From Candidatus Didemnitutus sp. (GTDB lineage: Bacteria > Verrucomicrobiota > Verrucomicrobiia > Opitutales > Opitutaceae), in the NCBI GenBank assembly GCA_030682505.1, contig JAUXOH010000281.1, forward strand, positions 1-5,171: 5,171 nucleotides of DNA, read 5' to 3'. Positions 1 through 4,989 of this stretch are shown here, in pieces. Each line of letters begins with the position of its first letter. Positions within the stretch are counted from its first letter, which is position 1. The notes beneath the pieces were generated by a model that had not been told where the DNA came from, did no database searches, and saw nothing but the letters and a program-made list of their open reading frames with translations. The position numbers and the translations under genes are program-made.

Positions 1-1
1 C

Positions 2-367
2 CCGGCGCGGGTGGCGCGGGAACTCGACGCCGGTTTCGCGGCCTTGCGCGCGGCCGGAGTGACGCCGACCCGATTCCGCTCTCCGGCCGGAATCAAGAAT
101 CTCTGGCTGGCGCCGGCGCTCCGCGTCCGCGGGCTCACCGGCGTGGGCTGGAGCGCACGCGGACTGGAACACTGGCCGGGCGATGCCGGCGCGGTCGCCC
201 ACCGTGTCCTGCGCCACGTGTTCCCCGGCGCAATCCTGCTGCTCCACGAAGGTCCGCGGGTGCCCCCATCGATCCGCGTGGACTCCATTCGTCTCGTGCT
301 CGAACGGCTGCACGAACAGGGATTTCAATGCGTCGTACCCGCGGCGGAGCATCTGGATGGTAGGTGA
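2..367 (+). CDS. Polysaccharide deacetylase-like protein, C-terminal part (5' end outside window)
   Basis: The reading frame is open from base 2 to the TGA at 365-367, so this is the end of a gene that starts upstream; the GTG at 11 is probably internal. Two stretches resemble the later NodB-fold motifs: FRSPAG at about bases 74-91 (family pattern FRxPxG), and a hydrophobic strand ending in histidine, GAILLLHEG, with the His codon at 245-247 (family pattern LLHD/H). The tail after it, an amphipathic helix and a short strand, also fits the C-terminal part of this fold. The family is metal-dependent and removes N- or O-acetyl groups from cell-wall or exopolysaccharide sugars. The metal-binding and catalytic motifs (the TFDD and HxxxH region) would lie upstream, so activity cannot be judged. 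The substrate is unknown. A glycosyltransferase-deacetylase fusion cannot be excluded because the N-terminus is missing. Confidence 0.72.
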   Translation, partial: PARVARELDAGFAALRAAGVTPTRFRSPAGIKNLWLAPALRVRGLTGVGWSARGLEHWPGDAGAVAHRVLRHVFPGAILLLHEGPRVPPSIRVDSIRLVLERLHEQGFQCVVPAAEHLDGR

Positions 368-377
368 ACACCCCATA

Positions 378-390
378 GGGTCAGGCCCCA
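378..390 (+). repeat. GGGTCAGGCCCC quasi-palindrome after deacetylase gene
   Basis: The + strand reads GGGTCAGGCCCCA, 10 bases past the deacetylase stop codon. A similar element, GGGGTCAGTCCCC on the - strand, lies at 4999-5011 at the end of the transporter gene. Read in the sense of their host genes, both have the same orientation, and the shared core is GGGTCAGnCCCC. Short GC-rich palindromes of this kind are often dispersed repeats, some mobilised by REP-associated tyrosine transposases. There is no T-run after it, so it is not a convincing intrinsic terminator. With only two copies visible, its repeat status is an inference. Confidence 0.4.
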
Positions 391-419
391 TTGATGCTTG
401 GGATTGCCGATGTTAGATT
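391..419 (+). promoter_or_regulatory. Possible sigma70-like promoter of the kai operon
   Basis: TTGATG (391-396) and TAGATT (414-419) are separated by 17 bases and loosely resemble -35 and -10 boxes. This is the only stretch of the 66-bp spacer with any AT-rich character. If it is real, transcription would begin near base 426, leaving a leader of only about 8 bases before the kaiC ATG and placing the GAGG at 420-423 outside the mRNA. The match is weak, and an upstream promoter inside or before the deacetylase gene is an equally good explanation. Confidence 0.22.
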
Positions 420-423
420 GAGG
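420..423 (+). promoter_or_regulatory. Weak ribosome binding site of kaiC
   Basis: GAGG lies 10 bases before the ATG at 434, slightly farther than usual. It supports that start, and an in-frame TGA at 425-427 rules out any earlier one. It would be used only if transcription begins upstream of base 420. Confidence 0.35.
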
Positions 424-433
424 ATGATCGAGA

Positions 434-2191
434 ATGAAACCCAAAGGCACCAAATCCATTTTCCCGGTCGCGTGTTTGCCCAAGTGTCCCACGGGTATCC
501 AGGGTCTCGACGAAATCACGGGCGGCGGCTTGCCGCGCGGGCGGCCCACGCTGGTCTGTGGTGGTGCCGGGTGCGGCAAGACCCTCCTCGCCGCGGAATT
601 CCTCGTGCGCGGCGCGGTGCAGTTTGATGAACCCGGGGTGTTGATCGCCTTCGAGGAGACGGAAAAGGAGCTGACGGCCAACGTCGCGTCGCTCGGCTTT
701 GATCTGGCCGGTCTGATCCGGCGCAAGAAAATCGTGGTCGACTACGTCCACATCGAGCCCGGCGAAGTCCAGGAGAGCGGCGACTACGACTTGGAGGGGT
801 TGTTCGTCCGGCTCAATCACGCGATCGATTCCATCGGCGCCAAGCGGGTGGTGTTGGACACGCTGGAAGCGCTGTTCGCCGGCTTGCGCAACGAGGCCAT
901 CCTGCGTAGCGAACTGCGCCGGCTCTTCCGCTGGCTCAAGGAAAAAGGCGTGACCGCCGTCATCACGGCCGAGCGAGGACGGGAACAACTGACGCGCCAC
1001 GGGCTGGAGGAATACGTGTCCGACTGCGTCATCGTGCTCGACCACCGGGTCAACGACCAGATTGCCACGCGGCATCTGCGGGTGGTGAAGTATCGCGGCG
1101 CGCTGCACGGCACGAACGAGTTTCCGTTCCTGATCGGCGACGAGGGCCTCAGCGTGCTGCCGATCACGTCGCTGGGGCTGAACCACAAGATCTCGAGCGA
1201 GCGGATTGCCACCGGCATTCCCCGGCTCGACGCGATGCTGGGCGGGCGCGGTTTTTTTCGCGGCAGCAGCATTCTGCTCACGGGCACGCCCGGCACCGGC
1301 AAGACCATCGTCGCCGCCAACTTTGCCCAGGCCGCCTGCCGGCGCGGGGAGCGCGCGCTCTTCTTCTCGTTCGAGGAATCGCCCAACCAGATCATCCGCA
1401 ACATGCATTCCATCGGCTTGCGCCTGGAACCGCTGGTCAAGCGCGGCCTGCTGCGGATTCACTCGGCGCGGCCCTCGCTCTACGGCCTGGAAATGCACCT
1501 GGCCACGATGTTCAGGGAGATCGTCGAGTTCCAGCCCCACGTCGTCGTCATGGACCCGATCACCAGCCTGATGGACGCCGGCACCGCTTCCGAGGGCAAG
1601 GGGATGGTGACGCGGCTGATTGACTATTTGAAGGCCGGCCAGGTCACCTCGCTCTTCACCAGCCTGACGCAGGGCGGGCACGCGCTGCAACAAAGCGAAG
1701 CCGCCATGTCCTCGCTCATGGACTCCTGGCTGCTGCTGCAGGACTTCGAAGGCAACGGCGAACGCAACCGCGTTCTCTACGTGCTCAAGGCGCGCGGCAT
1801 GGCGCACTCGAACCAGATCCGCGAGTTCCTGATTTCGGACCGGGGCATCGACCTCGTGGACGCCTATATCGGCCCCAGCGGCGTGCTGACCGGCTCGGCC
1901 CGCGCGGCGCAAACCGCACGCGAAAAAGCCGAGGCGCTGGCCGGCCAGCAGGAAGCCGCCCGCCGCAAGCGCGAACTGGAGCGCAAACGCGCGGCGCTCG
2001 AACGGCAGATCGGCGGGCTGCGCTCCGAGCATGAAGCCAGCGCCGAAGAACTTCGGCAAATTGACGAACAGGTGGGAACACAAACGCGCCTGCTGACCAC
2101 CGAACGGACCGAATTGGGCATCTTGCGCCAGGCGGATGCCAGGGTGGCGGTCGGGACGCGCGGCAAACCCAGACCGGGGGGAAAAAGTTGA
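434..2191 (+). CDS. kaiC: KaiC-like circadian clock ATPase/autokinase with C-terminal coiled coil
   Basis: This 585-residue protein has two RecA-like KaiC domains. CI (about 15-245) has Walker A GGAGCGKT (43-50), the paired glutamates of FEET (E74, E75) and a Walker B strand ending at D142. CII (about 253-480) has Walker A GTPGTGKT (284-291), FEES glutamates E314-E315 and Walker B VVMD (D374). The region LMDSWLLLQDFEGNGERNR followed by IREFLISDRGIDL matches the end of CII in cyanobacterial KaiC. By hand alignment S426-S427 occupy the S431-T432 phosphosites of Synechococcus KaiC, and S421 the T426 position. Cyanobacterial KaiC has about 519 residues. Here about 488-566 is an Ala/Glu/Arg-rich heptad-like coiled coil in place of the KaiA-binding tail. 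All nucleotide-binding motifs are intact, so it is predicted to be an active hexameric ATPase and autokinase in the cytoplasm. An in-frame TGA at 425-427 fixes the ATG at 434 as the first start. Its stop overlaps the next gene by one base. Confidence 0.95.
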   Translation: MKPKGTKSIFPVACLPKCPTGIQGLDEITGGGLPRGRPTLVCGGAGCGKTLLAAEFLVRGAVQFDEPGVLIAFEETEKELTANVASLGFDLAGLIRRKKIVVDYVHIEPGEVQESGDYDLEGLFVRLNHAIDSIGAKRVVLDTLEALFAGLRNEAILRSELRRLFRWLKEKGVTAVITAERGREQLTRHGLEEYVSDCVIVLDHRVNDQIATRHLRVVKYRGALHGTNEFPFLIGDEGLSVLPITSLGLNHKISSERIATGIPRLDAMLGGRGFFRGSSILLTGTPGTGKTIVAANFAQAACRRGERALFFSFEESPNQIIRNMHSIGLRLEPLVKRGLLRIHSARPSLYGLEMHLATMFREIVEFQPHVVVMDPITSLMDAGTASEGKGMVTRLIDYLKAGQVTSLFTSLTQGGHALQQSEAAMSSLMDSWLLLQDFEGNGERNRVLYVLKARGMAHSNQIREFLISDRGIDLVDAYIGPSGVLTGSARAAQTAREKAEALAGQQEAARRKRELERKRAALERQIGGLRSEHEASAEELRQIDEQVGTQTRLLTTERTELGILRQADARVAVGTRGKPRPGGKS

Positions 2192-2529
2192 TGAAAACCA
2201 AAACCGTGAAACGACGGACCGCCGCCGTCGCCCGCCGACCCGCCCCACTCTGGCAACTGCGCCTTTACGTGGTGGACTCGACGCCCAAATCGCTGGCGGC
2301 TCTCACCAACCTGAAGGAGTTTTGCGAAACACACCTCAAAGGCCGCTATCGCATCAAGGTGATTGATTTGATGAAGCACCCGCAGCTGGCCAAGGGCGAC
2401 CAGATTCTGGCCATCCCCACCGTCGTGCGCAAATTGCCGAAACCCGTGCGCGTCATCATCGGCAACCTTTCCGATACTGCCCGGGCGCTCGTCGGCTTGG
2501 ATTTGCGCGCCCCGGATTCACGGAAATGA
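2191..2529 (+). CDS. kaiB: KaiB-like clock protein, canonical copy
   Basis: This 112-residue protein matches KaiB closely after a basic N-terminal extension of about 20 residues. Visible signatures are the first strand LRLYVVDSTPKS (23-34), IKVIDLMKHPQLAKGDQI (55-72), the cis-proline site AIPT (P76), and PVRVIIGNLSD (85-95) followed by VGLDL. These follow the cyanobacterial pattern KVID-KNPQLAEEDKILATPT-PVRRIIGDLSD almost position by position. KaiB is a thioredoxin-like protein that can switch fold and then binds the CI ring of phosphorylated KaiC. The ATG at 2191 overlaps the kaiC TGA by one base and is preceded by GGGGGGA (2176-2182), a plausible ribosome binding site. The TTG at 2188, directly before it in frame, is a less likely start. 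The stop overlaps the next gene by four bases (ATGA). Whether this copy alone can bind KaiC is not known. Confidence 0.93.
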   Translation: MKTKTVKRRTAAVARRPAPLWQLRLYVVDSTPKSLAALTNLKEFCETHLKGRYRIKVIDLMKHPQLAKGDQILAIPTVVRKLPKPVRVIIGNLSDTARALVGLDLRAPDSRK

Positions 2530-2888
2530 AGCTCCCAAAAAAGAAGAAACCCAGCCGCAGGAAGCCGGCCGGCGCAAAGTCGCCCGCCATCGCGGTCAAG
2601 GACAAATACGTCTTGCGCCTGTTCGTGGCGGGCGCCACGGCCCGCTCGCGCCAAGCCGTCCTGCACGTCCGGGAACTGTGCGAAACGACCCTGAAAGACC
2701 GCGTCATCCTGACGGTGGTCGACATCTATCAAGAATCCGAGCTGGCGCGCGAGCACCAGATCGTCGCCACGCCGACCCTCATCCTCGAATTACCCCGGCC
2801 GGTGCGCCGGTTCATCGGCAATCTGGCGACGTTAACCGATCTGTTCAGCCTCATCGATCTGGGCGCCAAAGGCAGGATCGTCCTGTGA
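2526..2888 (+). CDS. KaiB-like clock protein, divergent second copy
   Basis: This 120-residue protein is a second KaiB-family member. It has a lysine/arginine-rich N-terminus (KKKK at 5-8, RRK at 11-13), then the core: first strand YVLRLFVAGATARS (28-41), VVDIYQESELAREHQI (64-79), cis-proline site ATPT (P83) and PVRRFIGNL (92-100). It keeps the fold-defining motifs but differs from the first copy where canonical KaiB has KNPQLAEEDKIL, here QESELAREHQIV. Its C-terminus (FSLIDLGAKGRIVL) also differs. It starts within the stop of the first kaiB (ATGA, 2526-2529) and overlaps the kinase gene by four bases, so translation is probably coupled on both sides. Multiple KaiB-like copies are common in non-cyanobacterial kai loci, and divergent ones may have roles other than clock timing. 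A KaiC-binding or kinase-binding role is an inference from position. Confidence 0.9.
   Translation: MKLPKKKKPSRRKPAGAKSPAIAVKDKYVLRLFVAGATARSRQAVLHVRELCETTLKDRVILTVVDIYQESELAREHQIVATPTLILELPRPVRRFIGNLATLTDLFSLIDLGAKGRIVL
2874..2877 (+). promoter_or_regulatory. Ribosome binding site that fixes the kinase start
   Basis: AGGA ends seven bases before the GTG at 2885. Together with the GTGA stop/start overlap it supports GTG 2885 over the earlier in-frame ATG at 2678. That ATG would add 69 residues of His/Arg/Pro-rich sequence that is the out-of-frame reading of the kaiB copy. Confidence 0.55.
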
Positions 2889-4108
2889 AAAAGGCCCGCA
2901 GCCTGCCCGCCTCTCGCCCCGCGCCGGAGGACGACCTCGCCAAGCTCAAGACGCGGCTGGCGGAAGCCGAGGAAACCATCCGCGCCATCCGCAGCGGAGA
3001 AGTGGACGTGGTGGTGGTCAACGCCAAAAAGGGAGTGCAATTGTTCACCTTGGAAGGCGCCGGGCACGCCTACCGCGTGCTCATCGAATCAATGAACGAA
3101 GGGGCGCTGACCCTCACGACGGACAAGGTGATCCTTTACGCCAACCAGAGCTTCGCCCGCATGATCAAATGTCCGCTCGAACAGGTGACGGGCAGTTCCT
3201 TTCGCCGCTTTCTCTCCCGAGCCGATGGCTCCGCGCTCCGCGCGCTGATGAAACAGGCCGCCACGACCGGTTCGAAAATGCAAGTGCTGCTGATGGCTGG
3301 CGACGGATCGCAACTGCCGGTGCAAATTTCCGTACGGGAACTGACCAACGATGATTCCGGCCGCGTCACCATCGGCATGGTGGTGACGGACCTGACCGAG
3401 GCCCGGCGAACCGAGGAACTGCTGCGGGCCCTGGCAAACCGCGTGGTGCAAGTGCAGGAAGCTGAACGCGGTCGCGTGGCCCTCGAATTGCACGACAACA
3501 TCACGCAGCTGCTTTGCGCCGTTCTCTTCAGCAGTCAGGCGTTGGCGGACAAGCTCTCGGCCAGCAACGGACCGGCCAAAAAGGAGGCGATCAAACTCCG
3601 CCAGATGCTCGGCGCGACGGCGGAGGAAGTGGAGCGCATCTCGCGCCGACTGCGGCCCAGCGCCCTCGAACACCTGGGTCTGGCCGCCGTGCTGCGCGAC
3701 ACGGCCACACAGTTTTCCGTTCGAACCGGTGTAACCGTCAAACTGGACTGCGGTTCGTTGATCGCACGGCTGCCCGCCGACACCGAGTTGGCGCTCTTCC
3801 GCATCCTGCAGGAAGCCTTGAAGAATGTGGAGGAGCACGCCCGTGCCCGCCACGTCACGGTGAGCCTGGGCCGGCAGGGCGCTTTCGTGGAGATGGTGAT
3901 CAATGACGACGGGGTCGGCTTCAACTCCAGCCAACATGCCGCCCGACGAAAGGGGCAAGGCGTGCTTGGTCTGCTCGGTATGCAGGAACGGGCCGCCCAT
4001 GTCGGGGGTGTCCTCACGGTCAAATCCGGACGCCGCGTCGGCACGGAAGTTCTGGTGCGCATTCCCGTCGCCCCCGAAACTGATCTGCCGACGGCGGTGT
4101 CAGCCTGA
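2885..4108 (+). CDS. PAS-domain sensor histidine kinase (HisKA_3/NarL type) linked to the kai genes
   Basis: From the GTG at 2885 the protein has 407 residues. A short coiled coil (about 16-37) leads into the AEETIRAIRSGEVD segment common in PAS kinases, then a PAS domain (about 62-172; YRVLIESMNEGAL, ILYANQSFARM). The dimerisation/phosphoacceptor helix is QEAERGRVALELHDN with phospho-acceptor H203, followed by SRRLRPSALEHLGL (253-266), both typical of HisKA_3. The ATPase domain shows FRILQEALKNVEEHA (N-box, N314), DDGVGF (341-346) and GVLGLLGMQERA (359-370), ending GTEVLVRIP. There is no membrane segment, so it should be cytosolic, and no receiver domain, so its regulator is probably a separate LuxR/NarL-type protein. 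No LOV-type NCRFLQ cysteine motif is seen, so no blue-light cofactor is indicated. Its place as the last gene of the operon suggests it is the output or input kinase of the Kai module. Confidence 0.92.
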   Translation: MKKARSLPASRPAPEDDLAKLKTRLAEAEETIRAIRSGEVDVVVVNAKKGVQLFTLEGAGHAYRVLIESMNEGALTLTTDKVILYANQSFARMIKCPLEQVTGSSFRRFLSRADGSALRALMKQAATTGSKMQVLLMAGDGSQLPVQISVRELTNDDSGRVTIGMVVTDLTEARRTEELLRALANRVVQVQEAERGRVALELHDNITQLLCAVLFSSQALADKLSASNGPAKKEAIKLRQMLGATAEEVERISRRLRPSALEHLGLAAVLRDTATQFSVRTGVTVKLDCGSLIARLPADTELALFRILQEALKNVEEHARARHVTVSLGRQGAFVEMVINDDGVGFNSSQHAARRKGQGVLGLLGMQERAAHVGGVLTVKSGRRVGTEVLVRIPVAPETDLPTAVSA

Positions 4109-4771
4109 ACCACGGAGCCAGCGCAGGTGCGCCGCGGCAACCACCGCGCCCAGCGCGGCACCGGCGAGGACGTCGAGCGCGACATGCTGGCGGATAGCGA
4201 CCGTGGAATACAAGATGCCCGCGCACCACAGCCAGTTGGCCGCCCTCACTGTTCGCCCGGCGCCCATCTCCCGCAACAACCGCCCGAACCAGACGGCGGT
4301 GAAAACCGCGAACGCCACGTGCAGGGACGGACAGGCGTTGCCCGCGGCATCAACTGACTGCAAAAAGGCAAATGTCGGATACTGCGACCAGTTGACGTCG
4401 GCCGGTGGCACCGCCGTGGGCCAGAAGAAGAAGATCCCCAAGCCAACGACACTGAGTTCCACCCAAGCCAGGCCGAGGGACACGAGTTCCCGCCGGTTGA
4501 TCAGCAGCGCGGGCACCAGCGACACATAGAGCCACAAGGACAGGTAAAGCGGCAGCGCTTCGGGCCGGAACCCGATCAGCCGATCGACGGCCGTGAGCGG
4601 CAGGAGTGTCACGGGATAAATCGGGTGCCGGAGGATCCAGAAATAGGCGGTGAAGAAAACGGTCATGCCGACCATCGTGCCAATCATCTTGGCCGGCCAC
4701 CATTTGTATAGACGTGCCCCGGCCGGGCGCAGCCAGCCAGCCTGCGCTCGGTGCTGGGAATGGGAGTCCAT
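4100..4771 (-). CDS. PAP2-superfamily membrane phosphatase/phosphotransferase
   Basis: Taken from the ATG at 4771, this is a 223-residue membrane protein with about six hydrophobic segments (near 29-46, 74-92, 97-117, 148-166, 178-193 and 198-215). The PAP2 signature is visible: CPSLHVAFA with H151, and RQHVALDVLAG with R194, H196 and D200, matching the PSxH and SRxxHxxxDxxxG-like catalytic motifs. The classical first motif KxxxxxxRP is not clear; DRLIGFRP (63-70) sits where it might be, as in the inositol phosphotransferase/phosphatase-like (PAP2_3) branch. Such enzymes remove or transfer phosphate on lipid head groups or prenyl pyrophosphates at the membrane. The start is uncertain: the frame stays open to a GTG at 4864, which would add a proline-rich stretch, and neither start has a clear ribosome binding site. 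Its 3' end overlaps the kinase gene tail to tail by nine bases. No functional link to the kai genes is evident. Confidence 0.85.
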   Translation of the reverse strand: MDSHSQHRAQAGWLRPAGARLYKWWPAKMIGTMVGMTVFFTAYFWILRHPIYPVTLLPLTAVDRLIGFRPEALPLYLSLWLYVSLVPALLINRRELVSLGLAWVELSVVGLGIFFFWPTAVPPADVNWSQYPTFAFLQSVDAAGNACPSLHVAFAVFTAVWFGRLLREMGAGRTVRAANWLWCAGILYSTVAIRQHVALDVLAGAALGAVVAAAHLRWLRGSG

Positions 4772-4798
4772 GGGGTGGGTGGGGCGGTGGGGTTGGGG
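4772..4798 (+). other. G-rich tract with G-quadruplex pattern at the PAP2 gene start
   Basis: Five runs of three or four G (4772-4775, 4777-4779, 4781-4784, 4789-4792, 4795-4798) are separated by loops of 1, 1, 4 and 2 bases. This fits the usual G-quadruplex pattern. The G-rich strand is the template of the PAP2 gene, and the tract abuts its ATG. The transcript would carry the C-rich complement, which leaves no room for a Shine-Dalgarno sequence if translation starts at 4771. Folding in the cell is not shown. Confidence 0.5.
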
Positions 4799-4823
4799 CG
4801 GACGAGGCGCCGGGGCCGTCCGC
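4798..4823. repeat. 7-bp inverted repeat upstream of PAP2 gene
   Basis: GCGGACG (4798-4804) pairs with CGTCCGC (4817-4823) around a 12-base loop that contains the GGCGCC palindrome. No T-run follows on either strand, so it is not an intrinsic terminator. It could be an operator or a chance fold in GC-rich DNA. Confidence 0.3.
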
Positions 4824-4913
4824 TTCAAGGGAAACTGAGGGAGACGCGTGCCAATGATTACCACGCAGCTGATTCACACCACCATTATTTCCGTTCCCCG
4901 GTGAACCGTGATA

Positions 4914-4983
4914 CAGCGAGCGCGGGTGGCGCGCTCGTTGCGCCACGTCTTCTCCCCCGGTCGGTGGCGTGCTGCCGCGCCAC
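4914..4983. repeat. Cluster of overlapping inverted repeats downstream of the transporter gene
   Basis: The strongest fold is an 11-bp stem with one G-U pair: CAGCGAGCGCG (4914-4924) with CGCGCTCGTTG (4930-4940) around a GGTGG loop. It competes with a second stem, GTGGCGC (4926-4932) with GCGCCAC (4940-4946). GTGGCG or its complement CGCCAC occurs four times in alternating orientation, at 4926, 4941, 4964 and 4978, so further pairings are possible. GCGCCACGT recurs directly at 4940 and 4977. The cluster begins seven bases beyond the transporter stop on the - strand. It could act as a transcript 3'-end structure, although no U-tract follows the main stem, or be a REP/BIME-like repeat. Which of these applies is not decided by the sequence. 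Confidence 0.5.
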
Positions 4984-4989
4984 GTTGCG

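Noticed and set aside
5..18. 14-base sequence GCGCGGGTGGCGCG repeated exactly at 4920-4933
   Set aside because: It is a low-complexity GC string, coding at one site and in a hairpin at the other, with no flanking similarity. A chance match is likely.
371..390. Intrinsic terminator after the deacetylase gene
   Set aside because: Only a 3-4 bp stem can form (CCC-ATA-GGG or GGG-CCC), and no T-run follows.
1252..1258. Run of seven T in kaiC as a possible frameshift or slippage site
   Set aside because: The frame is continuous through GFFRGSS, which matches the conserved KaiC segment GFYRGSS, and there is no downstream stop or alternative frame product.
413..2248. 611-codon open frame antisense to kaiC
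   Set aside because: It lies opposite a gene with intact KaiC motifs, and its translation is His/Gln/Arg/Pro-rich without recognisable domains. Such antisense frames are usual in GC-rich coding DNA.
2678..2884. N-terminal extension of the histidine kinase to the ATG at 2678
   Set aside because: It would overlap most of the second kaiB in another frame and has Arg/His/Pro-rich shadow composition; GTG 2885 has a ribosome binding site and the expected GTGA overlap.
3089..4000. 303-codon open frame antisense to the histidine kinase gene
   Set aside because: The sense strand encodes a well-matched PAS/HisKA_3/ATPase protein, and the antisense product has no motif.
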